Shown here piece by piece: positions 9,603 to 18,285 of a DNA stretch of 64,000 bases. Made by a program: the position numbers and the translations under genes. Within the stretch, counting starts at the first letter, position 1, and each line of letters opens with the position of its first letter. The stretch covers positions 124,001 through 188,000 of the forward strand of contig NZ_SZVO01000012.1 in assembly GCF_005280585.1 (NCBI RefSeq), in the 5' to 3' direction. The notes beneath the pieces are model-generated. The model worked only from the letters and a program-made list of their open reading frames with translations. It ran no database searches and was not told where the DNA came from. Origin of the DNA: Dyadobacter frigoris. GTDB lineage: Bacteria; Bacteroidota; Bacteroidia; Cytophagales; Spirosomataceae.

Positions 9603-12600
9603 ATGAATTTAATTCTTTTAGCATTAAGGAAACCGATTACCGTGATGGTAATTGTGGCTACCATGCTGTTTTTCGGGATCAATGCGCTGCGTAATATCAA
9701 GATTGATATTTTTCCAAAACTTGATATGCCGGTATTGTATATATCTCACCCTTTTGGAGGTTATACGCCCAATCAGATGGAAACTTTTTTTGCCAAACCT
9801 TATATAAACCTGCTGTTGTATGTAAACGGTATTAAAAGTATTGAAACCAAAAATATTCAGGGACTAACGTTAATCAAGGTTAATTTTTATCCCGGTACAA
9901 ATATGGCCCAGGCCGCTGCCGAGGTGAGTGCCTCCTGTAACCGGGCACAGGCAATTTTTCCACCAGGCTCACAGCCGCCCTTTATTATCCGTTTTGATGC
10001 TTCAACGCTTCCAATCGGCGAGCTGATCGTAAGCAGCGATATAAGGGGAAACAACGAACTTCTTGATCTTGCCAATACCTATGTAAGGTCTTCATTTACA
10101 ACAATCCCGGGTTTGGTTTCGGCACCTCCTTTTGGTGGAAATATCAGGACAATCGTTATAAAAGCAGATCCTGCGCTGCTCAGATCACACAACATGACAC
10201 CGGATCAGCTGGTGGAAGCCATCCGGATTAATAATCAGACAGCGCCTTCAGGAAATGTGCGGATGGGGACCAAAAATTACATTACACCTACAAACACGAC
10301 GATTCACAACATCAAGGATTTTGCAGATATTCCTTTATTTAAGGGAGGCGTTCAGAATCTTTATCTACGCGATGTGGCCACTGTGGAGGATGCTGCCGAT
10401 ATTACGGTGGGCTACGGATTGGTTAACGGAAAACGTTCGGTTTATTTAAGTATTGCCAAAAGTGCTGATGCGTCAACCTGGGAGGTGGTCCAGAAACTGA
10501 AAGCAGCTTTACCAAAAATGCAGGCGCAGCTTCCGGCTGATGTGCATTTGACTTACGAATTTGACCAGTCAGTTTATGTAATTAACTCTGTAAAAAGCCT
10601 GATTACAGAAGGAGCGCTCGGTGCCGTTTTGACTGGTCTGATGGTTCTCCTGTTTCTGGGAGATCCAAGAGGTGCTTTAATTGTAATATTAACGATTCCG
10701 ACTTCGATAATCGCCGGTGTTTTGTTTCTGAATTTATTCGGGCAAACCATCAATATCATGACTTTGAGCGGTCTTGCACTGGCCATCGGGATTCTGGTGG
10801 ATGAAAGTACGGTAACCATAGAAAATATTCACCAGCATCTTGATATGGGAAAACCCAAGCGGCTGGCCATTTGGGATGCATGCCGGGAAATTGCTTTTCC
10901 AAAACTTTTGATCCTTTTTTGTATTCTTGCCGTATTTGCACCTGCTTTTACAATGGGAGGAATTCCCGGGTCGCTCTTTCTTCCGCTTGCTTTGGCAATC
11001 GGTTTTAGTATGATCGTTTCGTACTTTCTTTCCCAGACTTTTGTACCCGTAATGGCCAACTGGATCATGAAAGGGCACAAAGCGAAAGCACATGACGCAC
11101 CTGAGGAAAAGCTGTCGGGCTTTGAAAAACTTCGTTTGCGTTTTTTAAGATTTGTAGACAGGACTTTACCGCTCAGAAGGCCGATTGTTATCATATATTT
11201 GATTGTGACAATTGCTTTAACGGCTTTTCTGCTGTCAATTATTGGTAAAGATGTACTTCCGAAAGTGAACGGCTCCCAGTTTCAGGTAAGGCTTCGTGCA
11301 GCTGAAGGTACCAGGATTGAAAGAACCGAAGAGAAAACGCTGGGCATGATCCAGATTATTAAAAATATTGTCGGCCCGGAAAATGTTTCAGTTACTTCTG
11401 CTTACGTAGGTCAGCATCCGGCACTCTTTTCTTCCAACCCGATTTATCTCTGGATGGCAGGCCCGCAGGAAGCTGTTTTGCAAGTAGCTTTGGAAGAGGG
11501 TTTTAAAACCAATCTGGATGAACTTAAAGAGAAAATCCGCAGCCGTGTTCATGATTCAATCCCTGATGTGAGTCTTTCGTTTGAGCCTATGGAATTGACT
11601 GACAAGATTTTAAGTCAGGGTTCGCCAACACCTGTGGAAATACGTTTTGGTGGAAGAAATAAAAAACTCAACGAGCAGTATGCCAAAAAGCTGATGGTTG
11701 AATTGGCCAAAATCAGCTATATGCGTGATATACAGCTCGGACAATCCAACAAATATCCGGCTATTAACATTGAAGTGGATAGGGTTCGCGCTGCTCAGCT
11801 TGGTACCGATATCACAGATATTTCAAGATCCATGACGGCATCGACATCGTCTTCCCGTTACACGGATAAAAATATCTGGGTTGATGAAAAAAGTGGTTTG
11901 AGCTATAATGTTCAGGTTCAGATTCCTGAAAATCAGATGAACTCACTGGATGAAATAGGGGAGATCCCGCTTTTGAAAAATACAAGCAGACCGGTACTTA
12001 GTGATGTGGCTACAATTAAGCTGGATACAACTTATGGCGAAAATGATAACCTGGGTGCTTTGCCGGTGCTAACTGTTACCGCCAATTTGAATGATAAAGA
12101 TCTTGGTGCAGCAACTGTTGATGTGCAGAAAGCGATTGCTGCGTTAGGAGAACTTCCAAGGGGAATTACCGTCGGGCAAATCGGGATGAGCTCAACTTTG
12201 ACGGATACTTTGAGCAGTTTGCAAAGCGGACTTCTGGTTGCGATTGTGGTAATATTTTTAATGCTGGCGGCTAACTTTCAATCATTCAGGGTTTCTGCAA
12301 TTATTCTTACCACTGTTCCTGCGGTAATTTTGGGTGCGCTTGCGATGCTGCTTTTGACAGGATCTACTTTGAACTTACAATCTTACATGGGTATTATCAT
12401 GTCGGTCGGTGTTTCTATTTCCAATGCCGTGTTGTTGATTACCAATGCAGAACAGCTCCGGCTTGTTAATGGCAATGCATTAGCGTCAGCGAAGGAAGCG
12501 GCAGCTTTGCGGATGAGACCGATTGTGATGACTTCTCTGGCGATGGTTGTGGGTATGCTTCCTATGGCCAGCGGACTTGGTGAGGCGGGTGATCAGTCTT

Positions 12601-12779
12601 CGCCGTTAGGTCGGGCGGTTGTTGGCGGGCTGATTGCTTCCACTTTTGCTGCGCTCTTTATTTTACCGCTTGTATTTGCATGGGGGCAGAAAAATGCGTC
12701 GATCGCGTCTGTGTCCTTGGAAGCAAATGATCAGGAAAGCCAGGAATTTATGGCCTTAAATCCTGACAAGATTTATTAA
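9603..12779 (+). CDS. RND-family efflux permease (AcrB-like), orphan
   Basis: The protein has 1058 residues with the RND layout: a first helix at residues 8-28, a periplasmic porter region, six helices around 330-540, a second periplasmic region, and six helices to about 1035. In TM4 the usual Asp-Asp pair reads VDEST (near residue 400), an acidic but altered proton-relay site. TM4 continues into the family motif VTIENIHQH. A normal HAE pump needs a periplasmic adaptor and a TolC-like channel, and neither is encoded nearby. It is preceded by a TetR gene and followed by a terminator, so it is a stand-alone unit. The substrate is unknown. Confidence 0.92.
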   Translation: MNLILLALRKPITVMVIVATMLFFGINALRNIKIDIFPKLDMPVLYISHPFGGYTPNQMETFFAKPYINLLLYVNGIKSIETKNIQGLTLIKVNFYPGTNMAQAAAEVSASCNRAQAIFPPGSQPPFIIRFDASTLPIGELIVSSDIRGNNELLDLANTYVRSSFTTIPGLVSAPPFGGNIRTIVIKADPALLRSHNMTPDQLVEAIRINNQTAPSGNVRMGTKNYITPTNTTIHNIKDFADIPLFKGGVQNLYLRDVATVEDAADITVGYGLVNGKRSVYLSIAKSADASTWEVVQKLKAALPKMQAQLPADVHLTYEFDQSVYVINSVKSLITEGALGAVLTGLMVLLFLGDPRGALIVILTIPTSIIAGVLFLNLFGQTINIMTLSGLALAIGILVDESTVTIENIHQHLDMGKPKRLAIWDACREIAFPKLLILFCILAVFAPAFTMGGIPGSLFLPLALAIGFSMIVSYFLSQTFVPVMANWIMKGHKAKAHDAPEEKLSGFEKLRLRFLRFVDRTLPLRRPIVIIYLIVTIALTAFLLSIIGKDVLPKVNGSQFQVRLRAAEGTRIERTEEKTLGMIQIIKNIVGPENVSVTSAYVGQHPALFSSNPIYLWMAGPQEAVLQVALEEGFKTNLDELKEKIRSRVHDSIPDVSLSFEPMELTDKILSQGSPTPVEIRFGGRNKKLNEQYAKKLMVELAKISYMRDIQLGQSNKYPAINIEVDRVRAAQLGTDITDISRSMTASTSSSRYTDKNIWVDEKSGLSYNVQVQIPENQMNSLDEIGEIPLLKNTSRPVLSDVATIKLDTTYGENDNLGALPVLTVTANLNDKDLGAATVDVQKAIAALGELPRGITVGQIGMSSTLTDTLSSLQSGLLVAIVVIFLMLAANFQSFRVSAIILTTVPAVILGALAMLLLTGSTLNLQSYMGIIMSVGVSISNAVLLITNAEQLRLVNGNALASAKEAAALRMRPIVMTSLAMVVGMLPMASGLGEAGDQSSPLGRAVVGGLIASTFAALFILPLVFAWGQKNASIASVSLEANDQESQEFMALNPDKIY

Positions 12780-12791
12780 ATCAAAGTAATT

Positions 12792-12838
12792 AAAACAGCA
12801 CTGCAAAAGCTATCAAGTTGGCACAGTGCTGTTTTTTT
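12792..12838. terminator. Terminator between RND pump and yceI-like gene
   Basis: AAAACAGCACTG (12792-12803) pairs with CAGTGCTGTTTT (from 12824), followed by a T run. It lies between two convergent genes and can serve both. Confidence 0.85.
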
Positions 12839-12846
12839 ATTGATTT

Positions 12847-13380
12847 CTAAGCTTGTTTTGCAAGCTGAATGTTGGCAATTACTTTTATGTTTTCACCCAG
12901 CGCAAGTCCGCCTGTTTCGGTAAGAGAGTTAAAGGAAACGCCGAAATCTTTACGATTTACGGTTCCGGTAACTTCGAATCCTACCTTTACATTGCCGAAT
13001 TGGTCTTTCTCAGTTCCGCCGTATTCTGCTTCAAGTTCTACTTCTTTTGTAACACCTTTCAAGGTAAGATTACCAATCAGATTGTATACATCGCCTTTCG
13101 CTTTTTTGAAAGAAGTTGATACAAAATTAATTTGTGGAAAGTTTTCAGTATCGAAGAAATCTGCTCCCTTCAAGTGCTCATCACGACCTTCCTGGCTTGT
13201 GAAAACACTGTTTACATCAATTGAAAATTCAATTTTAGAATCTTCAAACTGATCGTCCTCGGTAGTGGCCTGACCGCTGAACGATGTAAATGAACCAGTA
13301 ACTGTGGAAATAACAAGATGTTTTACTTTGAACTGCACTTCCGAGTGCAGCTTATCAACAACCCATGTAGTTTGTGACAT
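12847..13380 (-). CDS. YceI-family lipid-binding protein
   Basis: The protein has 177 residues and matches YceI over its whole length: TWVVDKLHSEVQFKVKHL at the start, the central FDTENFPQINFVSTSF strand, and the GNLTLKGVTKEVELEAEY segment. The family folds as a lipocalin-like barrel that binds polyprenyl-type lipids. No signal peptide is present, so this copy is cytosolic, as in many Bacteroidota. It is monocistronic, with a terminator at its 3' end. The promoter region has a well-formed promoter element and three kinds of repeats, described separately, so it is probably tightly regulated. Confidence 0.92.
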   Translation of the reverse strand: MSQTTWVVDKLHSEVQFKVKHLVISTVTGSFTSFSGQATTEDDQFEDSKIEFSIDVNSVFTSQEGRDEHLKGADFFDTENFPQINFVSTSFKKAKGDVYNLIGNLTLKGVTKEVELEAEYGGTEKDQFGNVKVGFEVTGTVNRKDFGVSFNSLTETGGLALGENIKVIANIQLAKQA

Positions 13381-13413
13381 TTTTGAAAAAGTTAATGTTA
13401 ATATTGTTTATTG

Positions 13414-13469
13414 AGTGTTATTTTAAGGCCATAAACAAGTTGTAACCTTAAAATAACACTTCAAAGGTA
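13414..13469 (-). promoter_or_regulatory. yceI promoter with 15-bp inverted repeat at the start site
   Basis: On the minus strand TACCTTTG (13462-13469) fits the Bacteroidota -7 element TAnnTTTG. A perfect 15-bp inverted repeat (13414-13428 and 13446-13460, arm AGTGTTATTTTAAGG) lies directly downstream. The expected transcription start near 13455 falls inside the first arm, so a protein-binding operator is more likely than an RNA hairpin. Confidence 0.6.
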
Positions 13470-13483
13470 GGTCTATTAAATCA

Positions 13484-13516
13484 GTATAGTAATAGGCCTA
13501 TACTTTTGTATAGTAA
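13484..13516. promoter_or_regulatory. GTATAGTAA direct repeats and palindrome
   Basis: GTATAGTAA occurs at 13484-13492 and again at 13508-13516, 24 bases apart, flanking the palindrome ATAGGCCTAT (13492-13501). The set covers the likely -33 region of the yceI promoter and lies 28 bases before the divergent GNAT gene. It looks like an activator or repressor site for one or both genes. Confidence 0.5.
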
Positions 13517-13543
13517 CATAAATTCGTTTGACAATAATCTCCT

Positions 13544-14239
13544 ATGACTTCTGATTCTTATAAAATCCTTGACAATCCTGTTTGGCACGCATTGCAGACT
13601 GTACATAAAAACTTTGCTTTTGGTGCCGATAATATAGCTCGCTACCGTCCGGAAACGCTGCAGATACTGGGATGTGAAAATCCGGAAAAAGTTGATCTGA
13701 ATGCCTTGCGTCCATGGATTTCGACAGGGGAGAAATTATTTATGGTTGGCAAACTTGCAGCTCCTGCTCCTGGCTGGACTATCGGCAGGAAACTGGATTG
13801 TATTCAAATGGTTTGCGAAAACGCCGAAAAACTTATACACAAACCAATAGAAGAAATACTAACACTTACAGAAGACGACCGTGCGGAAATGCTTGAACTG
13901 ATTAATGAGGTTCAACCTGGATATTTCTATAAAGACACGCCGCTTCTCGGCAGTTATTTTGGAATCAGGAAAGATAAAAAGCTCGTGGCAATGGCAGGTG
14001 AAAGGCTCAGGATGACAGGCTTTTCAGAAATCAGCGCTGTGGCTACGCATCCGTTACATACGGGAAAAGGTTATGCGAAAATGCTTGTCAGTCATGTGGC
14101 AAAAAATAATATGGAAGCAGGGATTATCCCTTTTCTTCACTTTGTCAATACTAACACAAGGGCGGGTAAAGTATACGAGCTTTTGGGTTTTAAGGGACGC
14201 CGGGTTATGCCTTTCTGGGAGCTGATCGTGGAATCGTGA
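13544..14239 (+). CDS. GNAT acetyltransferase (FR47-like)
   Basis: The protein has 231 residues. The N-terminal half is divergent. The C-terminal half (about 105-231) carries the acetyl-CoA site: SAVATHPLHTGKGYAKML fits the GNAT motif A (Q/RxxGxG/A), followed by FLHFVNTNTRAGKVYELLGF, the usual C-terminal Tyr-containing helix and strand. It is cytosolic; the acceptor is unknown. It is divergent from yceI and shares the regulatory region between them. Confidence 0.85.
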   Translation: MTSDSYKILDNPVWHALQTVHKNFAFGADNIARYRPETLQILGCENPEKVDLNALRPWISTGEKLFMVGKLAAPAPGWTIGRKLDCIQMVCENAEKLIHKPIEEILTLTEDDRAEMLELINEVQPGYFYKDTPLLGSYFGIRKDKKLVAMAGERLRMTGFSEISAVATHPLHTGKGYAKMLVSHVAKNNMEAGIIPFLHFVNTNTRAGKVYELLGFKGRRVMPFWELIVES

Positions 14240-14516
14240 AAGAAAATGATTCCATGATTTTAAAGATGATCTGCCTGTATTTTGATAAATAAAAGAATAA
14301 GAGATTGAGGGAAATCTTCTTTCTCCGCAATCTTATATTTAATTAAATGTCTCGGTATTATTTTATTGTAGAAAATAGACATGTTTGAATCTTACGACTT
14401 TCAAATAGATTAGTGCAATTTAAAGGCATGGGATTTGTAGATAGAAAAAATTTACAGAAAAGCAGCGAGCCTGAATTTTTCAAATCCTGCTTTTTTCAAC
14501 ACTTCATCAACAAACT

Positions 14517-14726
14517 ATGAAACAATATCCCAGGGCCATAGATTTTAAAGGTCAGAAACAACCTTATCCGGCCCGGCAATCGGAAATGGATGATCCTCTG
14601 CCTAATCCCTGACCGGTAGCTGATGCCTGCAAAATGCTTTTGAAAGAATACGGACAAATTACCATTATTCCGCACGGAGAAATGTTTGAAATTACGAACC
14701 AGGATGCCCGGCTTAAAATAGTTTAA
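14517..14726 (+). pseudogene. Small gene interrupted by an in-frame TGA
   Basis: From the ATG at 14517 the frame gives 31 residues (MKQYPRAIDFKGQ...), then TGA at 14610-14612. The same frame continues for 37 codons to TAA at 14724. The second part reads like protein (LLKEYGQITIIPHGE, then NQDARLKIV). Its size and its LL-x-I-x-I-x-H and C-terminal RLxI pattern weakly resemble HemP/HmuP haemin-uptake proteins; this identity is a guess. The alpha/beta hydrolase starts 11 bases after the stop, so both probably share a transcript. An internal ATG at 14634 could still yield a 30-residue product. Confidence 0.45.
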
Positions 14727-14736
14727 CAAAACATAT

Positions 14737-15498
14737 ATGCACAATATCGATTTGAATTATGTCAGGAAAGGCGGTGGTAACGATATCACAATTGTTTTTC
14801 TTCATTATTTTGGAGGCTCATCAAACTCGTGGTCTGCTGTTACTGATTCACTTGCGGACGATTTTCACTGCGTTTCTATAGATCTTTGCGGATTTGGTCA
14901 TTCACCCACAACTGCCTGGGAGGTTTCTGTACATGAGCACGCGCAGTATGTAACTGATCTGATAAAGGATCTTAAAATTGATCGTTATGTATTAGTCGGG
15001 CATTCTATGGGAGGGAAGATAGCGCTTTACATCGCTGCCAAAAAAACGCTGGATGTGACATCACTGATTTTGGTTGCTCCATCACCTCCAACACCAGAAC
15101 CGATGACAGAAACGTACAGGCAAAAGATGCTGGAGTCCTATGGTAATAAGCTTGCAATAGAAGAATTAATAGGAAAAATTACTGCAAAACCACTACCGGA
15201 GTTTTTATTTGAAAGTGCTGTGCGCGAGCATCTGCAAATCTCTGAAATGGGCTGGGTTTCATGGCTGGAAAAAGGTTCACGTGAAGATATTTCGTCTTTT
15301 ATGCCGATTGTAAACTCGAATTTATTGGTTATCAGCGGTTCAAAAGATCCGAATTTTTCAAGTAGTTATCTACGCAAAGAATTTACGAAATATTTTCCAT
15401 CTGCCACCTTTAAAGAAATTAGGAATTCGGGTCATCTGATTCCGGTGGAATATCCTGCTGAGCTTGCAGATTTGATACAGGATTTTGTAAAATCTTAA
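14737..15498 (+). CDS. Alpha/beta hydrolase
   Basis: The protein has 253 residues and a complete alpha/beta-hydrolase fold: an HYFGG oxyanion region at 23-27, nucleophile elbow GHSMGG with Ser near 90, the acid in SGSKDPNF near 205, and catalytic His in NSGHLIP near 233. There is no signal peptide, so it is cytosolic. It belongs to the large esterase/haloperoxidase-like group, and the substrate cannot be assigned. It follows a broken small gene with a 10-base gap. Confidence 0.9.
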   Translation: MHNIDLNYVRKGGGNDITIVFLHYFGGSSNSWSAVTDSLADDFHCVSIDLCGFGHSPTTAWEVSVHEHAQYVTDLIKDLKIDRYVLVGHSMGGKIALYIAAKKTLDVTSLILVAPSPPTPEPMTETYRQKMLESYGNKLAIEELIGKITAKPLPEFLFESAVREHLQISEMGWVSWLEKGSREDISSFMPIVNSNLLVISGSKDPNFSSSYLRKEFTKYFPSATFKEIRNSGHLIPVEYPAELADLIQDFVKS

Positions 15499-15709
15499 AT
15501 AAATCAAGTTTTGTGTAACTAGGACTATACTAAGATCCAAGATGGTGTTTTAATTGTGAGTCGAACTATGGATGAAGAATATTCCCAAATTTGATTCGTT
15601 GATGAGACCTGAATGCCCTATTAAACCAACCATCGTTTAAACCGAACAATAGTTAATTTGGATTATTTATAAAATGCGTTCTGTTGAAATTCGGATTTCT
15701 ACAATAATC

Positions 15710-15792
15710 GTAGTAATTTTACTACAAGTCTTACTAACTAAGACTGTGAGAAATATTTAGTAAAAGAGCTTCGGATTTTCCGGAGCTTTTTC
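15710..15792 (+). ncRNA. Three consecutive hairpins ending in a terminator (candidate small RNA)
   Basis: In a 650-base stretch without a gene, three stems follow each other: GTAGTAA/TTACTAC (15710-15725), AGTCTTA/TAAGACT (15727-15745), and AGCTTCGGA/TCCGGAGCT (15767-15787, one G-U pair) with a T-rich tail. The last is a good Rho-independent terminator 269 bases after the hydrolase stop. TTAATTTG at 15653 is one base off the promoter element. It could be a small RNA or just the distal 3' UTR. The rest of 15499-16151 shows nothing else. Confidence 0.4.
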
Positions 15793-16151
15793 TTTGCCTT
15801 AACTTTTTGTAAATCTGATGTTTATCTTCAATTTTAAGTCGGGACTATCAATTTGTAACTGAAATAATTTTTTAAATAAATATCCTGAAAGAGATATAGG
15901 TTATTACGTATATACCATAGAGTTTAGTGCTGACTTCAGGTCGTTTTGAGAGTGCTATATTGTTACTATTAGTTACTTGAATATTTTAAAAATATTATTT
16001 TTTTATTTATAACTATTCGCAAAAAAAAATGCTCAGTATTATTTTAAGGTTATTCCGGTGATCCATTTATTGAAAAAATTATAATGTATAAGTTGTTTCT
16101 ATTTAGGCATAATTTGTAACTTTAAACATTGAACCCTCAACGTAATCAATA

Positions 16152-16505
16152 GTGAATAAGTCAAACATTTTCGTCTACACCGAACTGTCCAAACTTGTGG
16201 CAAGTTTGAACAGTAATATCTTATTGTCAAAACAATATTTAAGATCTCAGGCTGCCTATTTCAATATTATTGTTCCCAAATATTTTTCTGATACACTCAG
16301 TCCGGAGTGGGAAAGCATTACAAACCAGATCAGGAAAATGGGTCCAGGATTTGACAAAGAAGGGAAACTTACGGCCAATGCAATTATCAATACCATTGAT
16401 CAAATGACATCAGAAGAATGTATTTCGCTGGCTATGCGGGTTATTAGTCTTTATGATAAAGTCAGAATTGAATTTGAAAACCCTGATCTGTTAAATGGGA
16501 AGTGA
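16152..16505 (+). CDS. Unrecognised 117-residue protein
   Basis: I do not recognise this family. The frame starts at GTG 16152 and encodes a mostly helical soluble protein with no signal peptide, membrane helix or cysteines. Composition and codon use look like a real gene. Its 3' end overlaps the 3' end of the convergent fic gene by 15 bases. A toxin-antitoxin-type link with Fic is possible because some Fic proteins have small antitoxin partners. However, this one is convergent rather than co-operonic, and it lacks the S/TxxxEG inhibitory motif, which the Fic protein itself carries. Confidence 0.65.
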   Translation: MNKSNIFVYTELSKLVASLNSNILLSKQYLRSQAAYFNIIVPKYFSDTLSPEWESITNQIRKMGPGFDKEGKLTANAIINTIDQMTSEECISLAMRVISLYDKVRIEFENPDLLNGK

Positions 16506-17591
16506 ATAACTTACATTCCTTCCGCCGCCGCCAACTTTTAAAGCTCTTATTTCAACAAGATTTTGAAGATCTCGTGTCGCCGTAGCTTTTGAGGTTTTGG
16601 TAATGCTCATGTATTTTTTTGCGGTCATTCCTCCTTGAAAACCGTCAGGTCCGGGTTCAAGCATTTTTCTTATTGCTTTTGCCTGACGCTCGTTAAAAAT
16701 GTTTTTAAATTGGTCAAAAAAATTTGTTTTTTGTAAAGTGAAATTCAATAATTTTTTTGCCTCAATTTGGGCATCCAGTAGAGTTTGTGTAAAATAATGG
16801 ATCCATGCAGTAATGTCTGTACTGTGTTGTGCATTTTCCAGAGCATTGTAATAAGCTTTTCTGTCAGTCTCAATTTTTCGGGACAAGCTTAGAATCACTG
16901 GGCGGCCCATGGTTTGGGATAAAGATTTTTCAGCTAAAACTCTTCCTATACGCCCATTGCCGTCTTCAAAAGGATGAATTGACTCAAAAAATAAATGTGC
17001 AATAGCCGAGCGAACAGGTGCTTTCCTGATTTCATTACTACCTCCGGGTGCAGTTTCATTAAACCATTGTATGAATCTTTTCATCTCCTGTGGAAGCTGA
17101 GCGGAGGGAGGCGCTTCAAAATGTATTTTTTCCTTCCCGACAGTTCCTGAAATAACCTGCATCGGTGAAGTCCCCTTGCGCCACTTTCCCGAATTAATTG
17201 ATTGATTTTGACCTAACAGCATTATATGCCACTCAAAAAGTTTCTCCTCAGTCAGTAAATCTGCATAGGTTTTACGAACATCGATCATTAATGCACTCAA
17301 TCCCAAAGCCCGTTTATCTTTCACAAATTGTGGACTGATATTGAGTCCTAAATTATTTCTGATTGAAGAAACGACATCGATGCGGCTTATAAATTCGCCT
17401 TCAATTTCGGATGTTTTGATAGCTTCGGCTACCATAATATCAAGAAGATTTTCAGTTTTCACACTTTCCGGAGAAACTTGCAGGATTCCGGCAATATTTC
17501 CTGTCTCTTCCGCAAAAGATAACAACAGATCCTCTGAATCTGAAAGGTTGTAAACGAAATCTGGCCATTGCGGCCGCTGCCAGTTGTACAT
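16491..17591 (-). CDS. Fic-family AMPylase with N-terminal inhibitory motif and C-terminal wHTH
   Basis: The protein has 366 residues. The N-terminal Fic_N/DUF4172-like region holds TSEIEG at 60-65, fitting the inhibitory S/TxxxE(G/N) helix that blocks the ATP site in self-inhibited Fic enzymes. The core motif HPFEDGNGRIGR (206-217) has the catalytic His206 and all phosphate-binding residues. The C-terminus (about 315-366) is a winged helix-turn-helix (MTAKKYMSITKTSKATATRDL). It probably transfers AMP to a hydroxyl side chain of a target protein; the target is unknown. The promoter region has two dyads around a perfect promoter element, and the wHTH domain is the obvious candidate to bind them. 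Confidence 0.93.
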   Translation of the reverse strand: MYNWQRPQWPDFVYNLSDSEDLLLSFAEETGNIAGILQVSPESVKTENLLDIMVAEAIKTSEIEGEFISRIDVVSSIRNNLGLNISPQFVKDKRALGLSALMIDVRKTYADLLTEEKLFEWHIMLLGQNQSINSGKWRKGTSPMQVISGTVGKEKIHFEAPPSAQLPQEMKRFIQWFNETAPGGSNEIRKAPVRSAIAHLFFESIHPFEDGNGRIGRVLAEKSLSQTMGRPVILSLSRKIETDRKAYYNALENAQHSTDITAWIHYFTQTLLDAQIEAKKLLNFTLQKTNFFDQFKNIFNERQAKAIRKMLEPGPDGFQGGMTAKKYMSITKTSKATATRDLQNLVEIRALKVGGGGRNVSYSLPI

Positions 17592-17593
17592 TG

Positions 17594-17667
17594 TGAGCCG
17601 ATTAATCTTTTTATTCGGCTCAAATATATAAAATAAATGAGCCGAATAAAATAATTATTCGGCTCAT
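17594..17667 (-). promoter_or_regulatory. fic promoter flanked by two dyads (four GAGCCGAATAA half-sites)
   Basis: On the minus strand TATATTTG (17621-17628) is a perfect -7 element. Upstream, ATGAGCCGAATAA and its complement form a 13-bp dyad at 17637-17649/17655-17667. Downstream, a second dyad of the same half-site spans 17594-17622 and reaches to two bases from the ATG. All four half-sites share the GAGCCGA core (last one GAGCCGATTAA). The outer dyad could also act as the terminator of the SDR relic that ends at 17681. Confidence 0.75.
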
Positions 17668-17680
17668 TTGTTTACGAAAA

Positions 17681-18076
17681 TTAAAGAGTTGGAACCGTTC
17701 CTCCATCAATAATGTACTCGGCACCTGTTAGATACACAGTTAAGATCGTCTCCCAATCTTGCTCTTCAAGTGCCATCACGCCGCCGGTTGGCGCGGAGGA
17801 ACCACCAGCACTATTGATCGGGATATCAAGGCCGTTCATCCTTTTGATCGTTTCTTCAATAACTTTGGCAGTGCCTTGTTTTATACTGATATCTGCCTGA
17901 ATAATTTGCGAAGCGTTCATATTGTCAGGAATTGTTCTGGCTGTTGTCAAAATGTTTGCACCGGCTTTTGCCAGTCTTTCGAAAATGGCTCTTCCTGCAC
18001 CTTTTGTACCCCCGGTTACCAATATTCTTTGTCCTGTAAATTCCTCCGGATCTATTTTAAATGCACCTACTTTCAT
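17681..18076 (-). pseudogene. Short-chain dehydrogenase missing its middle
   Basis: From the ATG at 18076 the frame gives 131 residues, about half the usual 250. The N-terminal Rossmann part is good: RILVTGGTKGAGRAIF (TGxxxGxG), then NSAGGSS and LEEQDWETIL. The sequence then jumps straight to the family C-terminus, YLTGAEYIIDGGTVPTL. Around 110-120 residues, including the catalytic Ser and YxxxK, are missing without loss of frame. It cannot be an active reductase, so I call it a deletion relic. It is divergent from the RidA gene. Confidence 0.85.
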
Positions 18077-18213
18077 GATTTTTCGTTTTGTTTTTACAAA
18101 AGTCAGACTATCTGCTGGCCCCGCAATAAGGGAAAAATGATTCAATGGGGATAAATTATTCCCTATACTTACTAAGCGAAAATCTGAACAATATCTGTAA
18201 TAAATAACTTTTG

Positions 18214-18221
18214 TAGATTTG
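18214..18221 (+). promoter_or_regulatory. Promoter -7 element for the RidA gene
   Basis: TAGATTTG fits TAnnTTTG exactly and lies 65 bases before the ATG at 18286, in the divergent region between the SDR relic and the RidA gene. No clear -33 element was identified. Confidence 0.5.
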
Positions 18222-18285
18222 CAAGTGTCTGTTGGAAAAGGCGGGTATATACCAGATAAATTCCGATGTTTTAATCAAACTAAAA

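Noticed and set aside
16152..16505. Antitoxin for the Fic protein
   Set aside because: The gene is convergent rather than upstream in the same operon, lacks the inhibitory S/TxxxEG motif, and the Fic protein carries that motif itself.
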